A stretch of 64,000 nt of DNA, from assembly GCF_000972845.2 (NCBI RefSeq), contig NC_040029.1:2392695-2456694 (forward strand), in the 5' to 3' direction. The notes beneath the pieces are model-generated. The model searched no databases, was not told where the DNA came from, and saw nothing but the letters and a program-made list of their open reading frames with translations. The DNA is from Larimichthys crocea (Eukaryota; Chordata; Actinopteri; Sciaenidae). Positions 37,201-48,600 of this stretch are shown here, piece after piece (positions within the stretch are counted from its first letter, which is position 1; every line of letters begins with the position of its first letter). The translations under genes and the position numbers were made by a program.

Positions 37201-39407
37201 CTTGTGCTTTGTTAGTGCAAGGAGCTCTGGAGCGCTCCGAATCACCAAGGTAAACAAAAAAAAAAAAGCCCCCCTTACATAATAATGTCACAAGTATCTC
37301 ACAGAACTGATCATTTAAGTTTAATAACCTTCATGTCTCCAGCGATGGGGGTATCAGACATGCAGTCCTGGCTCGTGTCTTGATCAACGACAGTCTGTTT
37401 GTCCTGTGTGCTGTCTCTCTGGCCGTCTGCATCTTCAAGATAGCCAAGATGTCCTCCGCCAACGTTTACCTTGAATCTAAGGTAGGAATAACACCATGCA
37501 TGTGCAAAGTTCCTGAGAGACAGAGCTGTATCTCGTCTTCCACCTCTATGAGCTCTCACCATAAACTCTAAACCAGTTTCTGTGCAAAACTATCCACCAC
37601 CTCCCTAAAGTTCAGAGCTCTGACACAATCGAGTAAATTTCATGCAATACTTTTGTGATTCGTGCAGTTGGTATAAGAAATATTCTCACGTTGTTGTCCC
37701 CGTAATCTCTTTGTGCCATTGCGGTTTGTTTTCTCCTGTGCGTGGGTTAACATCTCACGACTGCAGTGCCTTGAAACCTGTCTTTTTGCACCGGTAAAGA
37801 TAATTTTTGAAACAATACCCAGCAGTAATGGTGACCCATGATTGTTCCCACAATGCAGACAGCACACATGGTTACATTTATGTCCCTCAAAACTCATTTC
37901 CTGGCCTATAGTCTGTCATTTTGGTCATGGAGCGCCCTCAGTCATATTGATGAATCACATCTGCGGCCCACATCTGACATTCAATTACAGGCCAATGGTG
38001 GACTGATACATGAGCGCGAGCTCGTAATAAGCACGGTAACTCTTCCTGCAGGGTACATCGGTGTGCCAAGCGACAGCCATAGGAGCTGTGGTGATTCTGC
38101 TCTACACATCCAGAGCTTGTTACAACCTGGTGGTGGTGTCCATGTCACCACAGGACAGACCCAGTCCCTTCAACTATGGCTGGTACAGCGTTTCTGATCA
38201 GGTACCTCAATTATAGATGGAAAATCAGCTTTTGTGCCCTGTGTGTGTGTGTGTGTGTGGATGATCCATTTTGTGTGTATCTATGTGCAGGGTTCAGGCC
38301 TTGTAAAGGCTTCCATCTTGCTGGAGACATTACAACTGATGTGGTTATTTGGGGAAATATGGTTACATGATAATTATTAGTACCACTGTTATGTGGCCAG
38401 AGAGCCAACCACAGCTTGTCTTTGTTAGATTTTGGTTTGTGCACATTACGGCATGCTGAGAGTGGCATCGTTCTTCTCATCTAACCATCGGCAAGAAAGC
38501 AAATAACCTTATTTCCCAATATGTCAAGCTACCTTTAAAGCTGTCATACATACACGTGTTTGAGATGAATATAATGCAGTGTGTTTGCGTGTGTTTGTGT
38601 TTTACAGGCCGATGTGCAGGAGATCAGCGGTGAAGCCTACATCGTGTTTGGGATCATTCTGTTCTTCTGGGAGCTGCTACCTACAAGCTTAGTGGTGGTT
38701 TTCTTCAGAGTGCAGAGACCCAACCAAAATCTGGTAAAATCACTAAATGCCAAAAGTACTAATGCCAGCAATAATCTGTCAGACAGAAGTGTGATCTATA
38801 TGAACTATATATTGTATTCCTTTCAGGCTCCAGGAGGGATGATCAACAGCCACAGTTTCAGCTCCAGAGCTTATTTCTTTGACAACCCTCGACGGTACGA
38901 TAGTGATGACGACCTGTCCAGAAGCATTAATAGCAGGACTGATCGGGCCAGGTGGGCACACACACACACAAGCTCAAAGACAGTCTTTCAGTATTAGAGC
39001 GAATCAGTTAAGCTGTACTAAAAAAATCAATACCCGGACTGATTTAATGACTTTTCATTGATTTTTCTCTTTTGCTTATCCTCTATCTTGACACCTCCTC
39101 TCAATCCCTCTCATCTTTCAGTCTCCTCTCCACCACTCCCCAGCTTGGTACGTCTAGTTGGTATGGCTCCATCCAACGCAACGGGACTCTAACAGCGGGC
39201 GTTGCGCCCACTCAGCAACCAGCGCCATCTTCCACGGCGCCCCTCCTCTTTGCATACGGAAACATCCAAAATCACAATCACCACCATCACAACTATTACT
39301 CCACCCCGCAGAACAACTACCACCATCATCATCACAGTAACTTCTATTCCACGCCACAGAATTATTACTGCGGGTCGCAAACCTATTTCTGCACCCCACA
39401 GAATTAA
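30803..39407 (+). CDS. gpr137c: Integral membrane protein GPR137C
   Basis: Eight exons: 30803-31177, 36872-36921, 37142-37249, 37343-37481, 38052-38201, 38608-38733, 38827-38951, 39122-39407. GT-AG junctions are in phase, giving 452 aa (human about 429). Seven hydrophobic segments are visible: about 30-55, 66-87 and 99-123 in exon 1 ([14 protein letters not shown] is a family hallmark), one in exon 3 ([17 protein letters not shown]), one in exon 4 ([17 protein letters not shown]), one in exon 5 and one in exon 6 ([19 protein letters not shown]). Exon 4 holds [12 protein letters not shown] and exon 7 [15 protein letters not shown], both diagnostic. The C-terminal tail after [11 protein letters not shown] is expanded, with His runs and three TPQN motifs. 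GPR137-family proteins sit on lysosomal membranes, and GPR137B is linked to Rag/mTORC1 signalling; a role in this fish is inferred. The start was chosen at the first in-frame ATG after a stop, with the next exons matching. Confidence 0.95.
31190..31253 (+). repeat. (GT)n microsatellite next to a splice donor
   Basis: About 64 bp of GT with one AT interruption, starting 12 bp after the gpr137c exon 1 donor (GT at 31178). Confidence 0.95.
31254..34920 (+). other. gpr137c first intron, unannotated part
   Basis: Part of the 5.7-kb intron 1 of gpr137c (31178-36871). No recognisable exon, RNA gene or repeat was identified here. Short open frames (92 codons or fewer) lack family motifs. Confidence 0.55.
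34930..35585. repeat. AT-rich minisatellite
   Basis: Repeats of about 20-24 bp built on GTCATTATTTTAAGACGCTA and related forms (AAGATATT, ACACACTAAGTAATTATTTT). Units group into a higher-order period of roughly 85-90 bp, clearest from 35225 to 35570. The left part (34930-35160) is more degenerate (AGCCATTGTTTTGAGATA). A similar phrase, GGCAGAAATGGTCTTCCATA, follows the adjacent retroelement near 36090, suggesting that element inserted into the array or its edge. Confidence 0.85.
35588..36062 (-). mobile_element. Retroelement fragment with L2-like 3' tail
   Basis: On the minus strand the 3' end reads GCACTTTGTAAATGCTG, TTTTTAAAGGTGCTATATAA and ATAAAGGTATTATTAATTAA, a typical L2-type tail ending in a simple repeat. 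The part at 35609-35830 matches the element at 13.3-13.66 kb in inverse orientation. The outer part (35830-36062; TCAATTCTAAAACGAACAGG, GAGCCAGTGAAG) resembles another widespread fish repeat. No intact ORF. Confidence 0.5.
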
Positions 39408-41850
39408 GCAGGGTCCATCGTAAAAGACTAATAACTAACAATTTCCAGGCGTTTTTGTCACCATTTCGCTTCCCCAGATGCATCAAAACAGGTACTTCTG
39501 AGGCATTGCTCCGGATCAGATTGGGCCTAAAACTTGGTTCGAATTATTCCAGAGAAATGTGGCGGCGTCAGCAACTGGGAAGTTGAACATATTTACATGT
39601 ATGGACCAGAGTGAAAGTAGAGAAATACACCAAGTACAAAGACCAAACTTTTTATGATAACTATTTCGGACAGAATAGTTATCATTTCTGAGACTAGAAC
39701 TATCAGGGACCAGATAATCAACATTCTCATCATCCTTTTTCCATTTTTCCTTGTAAATGTAACCCAATCGTACTATGAAACATAGCGTTCTACTCAGACA
39801 GGAGCCATGTAGCAGGCTTATCAAGCTAATGTGGCCAATGCTAAAGCTGCCATTGTCTGTCTGTCGATTGTTCGGGAAGCAAATACATAATTACCCAGCA
39901 TTTGTCAACCTATTATTTGGGTTCTGTGACTGACTTTAATCATGAAAATGGTCATTTAAGCTGGAAAAGAACAGTGAATGATGCTAAACCTAAGCTAGCT
40001 TGAGGTTCAATCCTTTAAAAAAGGCTTTTCTGACAATGAAAACCAAATGAATTGCACCTTTACAAAGGGCGTTTCATGGCGTTTCTCACTTTTACGTCTG
40101 GTTACATAAGACAGGAATTAGCTGTTGCTAATTTGCCATCGGCTGTTGTAGCAGTGAGAGCTAGCTTGTAGCCAGTTAGCTTCAACTTAAAAGAGTCCTA
40201 GCACGACTGAAATACAAAAGCTAATCATACTTTTACATATTTTCTTGTCGGTGGCAAATTTGTTTTTTGTTTTTTTTTATTTCGTGGTTGTTAATTTTGG
40301 TGCCACAAAAACTACAAAGTTGTACAAACTCTTCCGTTAGCAAGCTTTAGCCTCCATACGGAGTCCTGCTTTACTCATATTTTAGTTTGCAATGTAAAAT
40401 AAGCTTTTTACATAACTGAAATTACCGGTCAATTTATCTCTAGTGTTCACAGATATCATCCATGTAAAGTGCTTACAGCTTATAGGCTTATATGTAGCTG
40501 CCATATGGGTGTTATTGTCAATCTGAATAGCACAAGCTTGGTCAATACGTAAGTGTATAAATGCATTTACGACATAATTAGCGGTGGAGGAACCCGTTTC
40601 AACATGACTTTAAGGCTCAGACTCAGGCTTTAACTAAATCTGCTCAGTTACATGAACATGCCACAATCTTTTTCCCACAAGTACACACACTGTCGGGTTG
40701 TTGAATGTTGGGGGGGGGGTCTAAAAACATATCATTAGATTTATGCAGCAGTAGCATTATCAGCATCAAAGTAACAATATGTAATCTACATTGAACATTG
40801 GAGTAGAAATCAGGGTGGACGTGTCTATAACATATTTTTGACCAAAAACATTTGATGTAGTCTGATCCTTTGTGAGCTGTGAGGCAACAATTTGCACTTA
40901 GAGGACATTCACCTTCAAAGTAAAGGCTTTGGGCCTGAATGTAGGATTTCATATCCTACTCCTTCTATGTATTTTAATCAGTAATCGTATGTATTCTATA
41001 TTTTACTATTTATCCTTTGAGAAAGGAAAATATCATTGTGCCATCACATTTTGTCATATCTAATAGTTTCATTCCTTATGGAGAATATTTTTGCACAAGA
41101 AACCGTTGGATGATTTTTTTGATTGTTTGTGTGTCTTTCCGAGTTAATCGATTTTTAATCCATGTGTGTGAAGTGAAGTTTTGAGTCGGTACGTTTGTGA
41201 TTTCTTTCGTTTTGGAAGTCTGTTTTTATACTTTTTTTTTTTTTTACATCAACTTTTATTGTTTAACAGATTTTATAGTTTATTTTTTATCACTCTCCCT
41301 CCATCCTGTCATTATCCCTAATCCCACACTGAATCTCATGACAGACTACAGCCTGTGAGCAATATTTCACTTTTAACATTTTCATAATAACCCGGTTCTC
41401 GATGTATCCGTTTGTCAGGAAAATATGCGACCCATATGTTCTTGAACACTGTGGTACTTTACTAGACTTCAGCTGTCATGAAACTCAATCTGTAAATGAC
41501 CATGCAGACTTCATACAGAAAAACAGGTTTCACAGGAAATAAAATGATGGAAATGAAGTTTCCAGCGGCTCCAGCTGTTCGCCTAAAAGAAAAATTTGCA
41601 ACATTTGCAGTGCATGCTTCTGCATCCGAGTGTCATATTTTCTTTCCAAGGTGATATTATTTGTGTAAAAATGTTAATTGCTCAACCTGCTATGAAAAAA
41701 AGGCAGTGATAATTGTTTCAAGAGTTGTTTTATGTTATGGATTGTTTCATCCGTGGCCATACTGAATGTAATCTATGTGCGACAGATCACTAACGATGTA
41801 TGCAAGAAAAGCACTACCATGTTTAAATAAAGGCCTCCTGCACTGTTTTT
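39408..41850 (+). other. gpr137c 3' UTR with poly(A) signal
   Basis: About 2.4 kb after the stop codon without a long frame. An AATAAA at 41826-41831 is followed by a T/GT-rich stretch (TGCACTGTTTTTAAG, GTTTGTTC), a plausible cleavage site near 41.85 kb. An earlier AATAAA near 41538 could give a shorter form. A G-run (nine G) lies near 40711. Confidence 0.6.
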
Positions 41851-42213
41851 AAGACAAACGTGAGCTTGAGTTTGTTCAATTAAACATAGATATTAATCAA
41901 TACAAGTGTTATATAATACATTATATGGATAGTTCTCTGCATTTCTCCCTCTGCAGTGCTTCACCAAACACAGCCCACACTGATGTGCAGTGTTAGAAAG
42001 TGTGATCATGTGGCTGAGTTTACCAGTTAACGAGTTTATGAGGAACATCCAAATTAAGTCAAGGCAGCAGCTGGCCTGCTCACTGCAGAACATGACCAGG
42101 TTTCGTAGCTGTTCTGAGATATACTGGTATAGAGAATACATCTGCCAATGTGAATTTAATATTTAGTGGATTCATTTTTACCTCAGATCCAGGTGCTAGA
42201 CTGATTTTTCTTT

Positions 42214-43236
42214 TTAAAATGCTCTTGAAGGCCCTTCCCCAAAACGGTGGTGCGTCACACCCTTAAGATATGGGCCCGGTTTCCGAAGTTCTTTGGCCTG
42301 AGATGTCTTTCCCTCCTGAGTCCACTTGCCTTTAACCACCTCTTCATTCCCTCGTGCTCTGACCTAACCTTCAACACATGGCACAGGAATGGTGTCAAAC
42401 GTTTTGCAGACCTGTTTGTTGACGGATACTTTGCCTCCTTTAGTCAATTGTCTGTGAAATACAACTTGCCAAAAACCCACTTTTTTCGATACAGATTAGT
42501 CAGTACATTTGCTCCCACCTCAAAACCAGACATAAACCCGATAGATATGTTGTGCCCGTCACTGGATAAGATCAGATTGGCCTGGGAACAGGATCTGGGA
42601 CCCTTTCCAGATGACCAGTGGGACTCTATATTACGAGCAATACACAAAACCTCACTCTGTGCAAGATATTGCTTGCTTCAGTTCAAAATTGTCCACCGTG
42701 CTCATTATGTCTAAGACTAAACTGTCTAGTTTTTACCCTAGTTTAAGACCAGTCTGTGACAAATGCAAAACCAACGTTGGTACCCTCTTCCACATGTATT
42801 GGCAGTGCCCCAGAATACAGATATTCTGGAACAATGTTTTCAATACTTTGTCTAAAATATTGGGCAAGGATCTTGCCCCTAGCCCCACTCTAGCTCTATT
42901 TGGCATTGCTGCAGGTGGGGATCAACACTTGACACTTAGTGAGCAACACATGGTCGCTTTTTCCCTACTTCTGGCCAGATGTGCAATTTTGCTTAGGTGG
43001 GGGGAAGCTGCCCCGCCCACACTGAGGCAATAGCTTCAAGACATAATGACCTGTCTCAAGTTGGAAATGTTACGCTTTTAATCAGCAACTCGTTTAATGC
43101 GAGATTGTTTTTGTGTTAAACCCTGCACTTTATCTTTGTTAAAATAAGAATTCACTGTTTTACTCTGTGATCAACATGCATATGACCCTGTCTGAAGAAT
43201 CCAAATAAAAACATTTGAAATTAAAATGCTCTTGAA
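42214..43236 (+). mobile_element. 5'-truncated L1-type LINE with target-site duplication
   Basis: The body (42230-43220) encodes only the C-terminal part of a LINE ORF2 protein in two plus frames (to 42714, then from about 42700 to 43033). The second part has the Cys/His pattern of L1 ORF2 C termini: CDKCKTNVGTLFHMYWQCP followed by FWNNVF. A small frameshift near 42705-42715 separates the two parts, so it is dead. It ends with AATAAAAACATTTGAAA. A perfect 16-bp direct repeat, TTAAAATGCTCTTGAA, flanks it (42214-42229 and 43221-43236), marking target-primed insertion between the convergent gpr137c and acp2 3' ends. Confidence 0.88.
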
Positions 43237-43328
43237 CTCGACCTGCCACTGGGCTGATTTGAACATTTGAACTTTTCCTGTGAACAAAACAAATAAACAG
43301 AGCGAAGAGATTCTGTACTTCATCATCA

Positions 43329-44595
43329 TTTATTTTTCAAAAGGAAACATTTGCACGCGACACACTCAAGTCAAGACAATTGAAATGACGACTCAGAGGG
43401 ATCGCACATTACTTTCAAATAACCTTCAGCAAACGTGTTCTCCGTGATTTTAAAATCTGGATCCTGACTGAAAAAAATAAGATCCTGCACAAAAGACTCA
43501 AGGTGAACAAAGAAGCGTTCATCTTCTGTTCTATCGAAGCCTGGGTGTTATCTTTTTCTAAAACTGCATGAGCTGAAAGGTTTAGGTCCATAGTTTACGT
43601 TTTCTCATGATGTCACTTATCGAAAGCATTCTATATGCATATAGTATTCAATATCTGTTTTGCATTTAAAAGATTAGTTAAAAGACAAAGACATTTTTCA
43701 AACATTTCAAAAACTTTCCCAGTGTTTGACATAAAACAGAAAGGTGTGTATTTTGCTTGGTTTCCCCTCAAAGGTCAGGTTCAGCTGAGCCGACGCTGAG
43801 CTGGTGTTTCTGTGTCCTGCTAAATGACACTTGGAGGAGGTGGATCACCTTACTGCTGATGACTTGAAGTTCAATGAAAAACTTGACATCGTACAAAAGT
43901 GTGTTATGCATTACAGAACAAAAGGAAGCCTCATTATTAAAAACGTTTAAGGCATCTCGGTCATTAGGCCTCAGCGTCAACACGCTGATAACTCAACACA
44001 CACACTGTTCACAAATCAGATCATGTTTTTAAAAGGACAGTTACACCTGCCTGGATGAAAACCCTGATTCAAAACACTAAAAAAGATTTAAATGAATTTG
44101 TTATTTAAAGTCACAACTTTGTCAATATTTTCTTTTCTGCAGCCATTTAAGTCCCAAAAAAGAAACAAGAAAAAAAAAAACCCAGGCTGAACAACGAACA
44201 CAGTCTCTCTCCAAGCAAAAGTCTGACTCACATTTATTGAAATTATGTACTCATTTGGCCGAGTGGACCAGATCACGTGGGAACATAGCAGTTACTGTAC
44301 TGGACAAAATGCAAAAGGTTTTCCCTGCTCTGTTTTCTTGACATAGAATCAGTCCTGGTCCCTTAGTCCTCAGCTTTTTTTAAAATCTCTTTAAAATTCC
44401 TCCCCCTGACCCAACAGGAACAGGGTCATTTTGGATGAAAACTCAAAAAGTTGAATCATTGTGGGTCCCACAAAAAAAAAAAAACACAAACGTGCTCAGA
44501 AAAGTCACGCTGGACTTTCAGAGTCCGTCTTCATCGTCGCTGCTGTCCCACGACTGCACGTTTGTAGATCTCCGAGGGAGGAGTTGGTGCTTTTG
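43329..44595 (-). other. acp2 3' UTR with poly(A) signal
   Basis: Extends from the acp2 stop codon to an AATAAA read on the minus strand at 43329-43334, followed on that strand by T/G-rich sequence. Length is about 1.25 kb. No other gene evidence in it; cleavage is expected near 43.31 kb. Confidence 0.6.
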
Positions 44596-45588
44596 TCAGG
44601 ATTCGTCCCCGGCATCCTGGTTGATCACGTGCTGGTATCCCCGGCTGCTGTTTGGTTCCTTTTGCCAACAGATCACGCCGAGGAGGACGACGATGAGGAG
44701 GAGGAGCAGACAGCTAGACACGGCCAGACTGATGATCACTTCTGCAAAAAACAAATGATGAATCAGCGGTGGCACAATCAGTCAGCTTTCTTTTTGTTTT
44801 AGCAGTCTTTTGAGTTTTTAGTGAAAATTCACCTGTATCTCTGCCTCCTGAAGGCAGTTGACACTCTTTGTCCCGGTCGTCTGAGATAGAGAGCTTTGTA
44901 ATCGTGACAAACTCCTCTAGGGGGCAGTCAAGGGAGCAGCCTGGTAACTGTAGAGGGTACGGCTCCACCGTGGTGTCGTTCCGGTAAAACATCGACACTG
45001 AAGCAGAGCTGGAAAAATAAGACACGAGGGAGAGAGGGGAAACAAGGTTTTCAATCAACTGGTTCTTCTGCTTTAATTGGTTAAGTAAGGTTAATTATGT
45101 TTGTTTATTATGATCGATTTACCCGTTATCATCCCTGTGAAGCTCAAATATTTGACAAGAAGCGTACGGCGGCTGTTTTCCATTGAAAACATTCAAGCTG
45201 GCCTGAAGAGCAGCAACAGTGGTGTCATGCTGTGGAACAGACAGACAACATTAAAGGGACAGTTCCACAATATGTGCTGTAGCGTATAAACATAAATCAA
45301 ATTTGACCTAAGCTAAAGAAGGTAGACGTCTATAAACATTTCCGTAGTTTTAGACATTTTAACTCGCTCACCGCTGACAGCATCATCATTCTCAGTCTCT
45401 GTTTCGCGTCTTGGACGGCCACCTTGGAAAGATTCTTCACTATTTCACCCAGCAGGATACCTGAAAGGCAGAGAGCAGCTCTTATTTTTCATGTTTGCAA
45501 AAGGACACACATCCTCTGTGTGTGTGTGTTGCACTGGTCACATGTTCCTTCATTACCACAAACTCACACACCATTGTTAATTTTGACT

Positions 45589-45656
<68 letters not shown>

Positions 45657-48600
45657 ACTGCAAGAAATAATCCAGAGAGCACCCAAATGTGGATTAATCC
45701 ACCGCTGAAAATAGTCCCCAACAGATGCACTGTTTCCCCATGTTTGAGTAACGCTTCCTGAAAACTACAGCGACCACCTGTTTTACAAATCTATTTTGGC
45801 TTTGAACACACGTACCTCCCTGCAGCCGGCTCTTTTCTTGCTGTTTGTAGACACCGAAGGTCACCTGCGGAAATTGTATCATGACATTACGATACTTTTA
45901 AAAGCATTTAGACCATCGTGAGACTCAAAAAAAATCTGTGACTACTTACTTGAAATCCAAAGTCTTTGAGTTTTCGGAGCTTCTTCATAACGTCAGGCGT
46001 CACCCAGGCAGGAGGGGTCATGTTGTGACGAGACTACATTCACACACGCACATCAGAATCGAATGAAAACCACGAAGGTCTACAAGTTCGACTGAAGTGG
46101 CCGAGTTGACAAACTGTTGTCCTTGATCGCACTTGGTCAGCAGTCCTCTGCCTGCACCTCTCCCACTCTCTGCAACCATCTCTCACGTCGATGATTAATT
46201 AACATGTGTCTGCGCTCCGCTGACCCAGCCTGTCCTTCATTTCGTGTTTGGCTCATGCTTGAAATATCGCACCATCATGTGTGTATCTGACTCAGAACAA
46301 TGTGGATTTTATCCCTTAAAATTTAAAAAATAAATGTAAAATGATATACACTTGATGTTGTGATATGTTGTGACCTTAATGTATATGCTGCTTGGTGTCC
46401 ACAGAGGACAGATCTCAAATGAAAGTGCTACTAGGGGAACAGCCTCGTTCCTCTAGCAGTATATTTGTCTTGAAACTTGTTCCTCAAAAAATAGAACAGG
46501 TGTCACCACACCTTAAACCAACATGCACAAGCCCACCTGAAGGTTATACGGCTTTGTTTAAGGATCAGCGGACTCTTATTTTGAAATCTGCTGAGAGAAC
46601 AGTATCTTTTCAAGGTCGAGCTTTTGTGCGGCACAGTCATGACGCACGCAAACAACAAAAAGGGAATATCAAAACCAAACGGAGCTTTCACTCCTCCTTA
46701 AACTTTTTGCTTTTGTTTGTGTGTGTGTGATCTCACCTCACAGAAGAGTGTGTCGTACACGCTCCACACTGACTCCACAGTAGTATTCAGTCCTGTTTTG
46801 TTCTTTACCAGGTCTAGTATGTCCTAAAGAGAGGAACACAGGGAAACTTCACATACCTACACCTCTATCATCTTCAAATCTGTTATATTTCTTAATAATC
46901 TGAAGATATTTACAATCAGAAATGTCAGAAAAACATGTATGATATCGATGTAACTGTAGACCGATACTACTTTGATGTTGTGTAAATAGATACTGATCAT
47001 ATATACTGAGAAAAGTAAAGAAAAGAAGGCTGTACCTGGTATTCAGTGGTGATATTAAGAAATTCCTCTGTATGCTCAGTTTCATTCATCAGCTGTTTGT
47101 AGCGAGGACAGTCACGCAGAGGATAAGAGAGCAGCTGAAGGAAGGTGGAAAAAAAAAAGAAACGAAAGTTCAGGCGTTGAATCACTTGGAGCAACTTGGA
47201 GCACTGATCAAACTATTTCTAATCGTACCCTCTCTTCACTTTGTGGCACGGTGTGGACAGGTATCGGCTGCCACTTCAAATCTGGTGTGAACACTTGCTG
47301 GCCGCTCGGCGGGTAGAGACCTAGATGATGACAGGAGCACGATTGAATGAGGTGAGCAAAGAGAATGAATACAGGTAGGAGGGCGAGGAGTTAGTAGATG
47401 TTCAAACCTGCGAGGTTGGCTTCAGCGCTCATCAGGGTGCGATCGTAGTCTGTGCTGCGAACTGAGATCTGTGGACGAAGCCAGGGAGTGGATTTACAAA
47501 CGGTAGCATGGTCATGATGGCGTTAGATATGTTCAGGCCAAATATGCTGGAGTTTGAAGAGAGCAAGGCCCAAGCACCCATCAAACTTCCATCATGTCCC
47601 AGGAACTGCAGCACCGGTGGGAACCCTGTATAACACCGACATGGCAGGGGGGGGGGGCCCTCTCGTCTGACATTAATGAATCAGCGTCTGTCTGTGAGGG
47701 TCCTGTGAGGTGTCATGTGATGTGAAAGCGGGAAAAAAAGGGGACAGAGTGCATCTACCTCGTGTCTGTCATAGGATTCGTTGAGAAATCCTTTGTATCG
47801 ATTCCTGAGAAAGCGGCCCAGTTCAAAGTGCTGCCTCATTCCCTCCTGAAAACACACACAAGACATCGGACGTTAGACACCTGATGCATCGCTGGATATG
47901 ACTTTACACCACTGATACTAACCGTGCTGTTTCTGGACTGGACTTTCTAATCATGTTACAACTCATTAACCTAAATATAGTGGCTGTTTTTTCGTAGGGC
48001 ACTTTATAAAATGATGCTTTTATTGGTGCATATACCTGTGATAGCTGTCCAAAGCCTTGTGGCCAGGCGCTCTCTTGGTATGGGTCGGTAGGATAGGCTT
48101 TAACTGGTGACCGGTCGCCATGCCGAAACAGCTGGAGGGAAGAGGGAACAGGAATAAAGGTTAAGCACAACTATTATTAAACTATTTCACCCCACTGTGT
48201 TATAAAAAGACGCGACATGCGGCAACTTTAAATATTTTCTAGAATGAGTTGATTCATTGTTCGCACTTCAAGGAAGTGAGACGTTGTTACTGCCATCTGC
48301 CAGCTCATGTGACACTGACGTTTATTCAAAGCTTCATAAAGCACTCAACTAACTATGTGACATAAGCAAACAAGAAGCCACGTGATGATTTATCGGATCG
48401 ACAGCAAACTTTCACCTTATAATCATGTGACCTGTGTCGCTGTATTCCCACAGCTTGAGAGCACCCTCGTCCCAGTGTTAGCTGCATCAGCAGAGGCTGA
48501 ACCAGTCAGCTGATAAAATAGGTCAACGGGAGACTGCAAACCTAACCGGACGGCCTTAAAAAGATTCAGAAGTGCAGAGTAAGCATGTCCGGAAACAAGA

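Noticed and set aside
39154..39486. Antisense and alternative frames over the last gpr137c exon
   Set aside because: The plus frame continues the gpr137c protein in phase and ends with the family TPQN motif; the others are low-complexity by-products of CAC/CAT repeats.
42247..43033. A host gene in two overlapping frames
   Set aside because: The Cys/His pattern is that of LINE ORF2 C termini, and 16-bp target-site duplications plus an A-rich 3' end show a retrotransposon.
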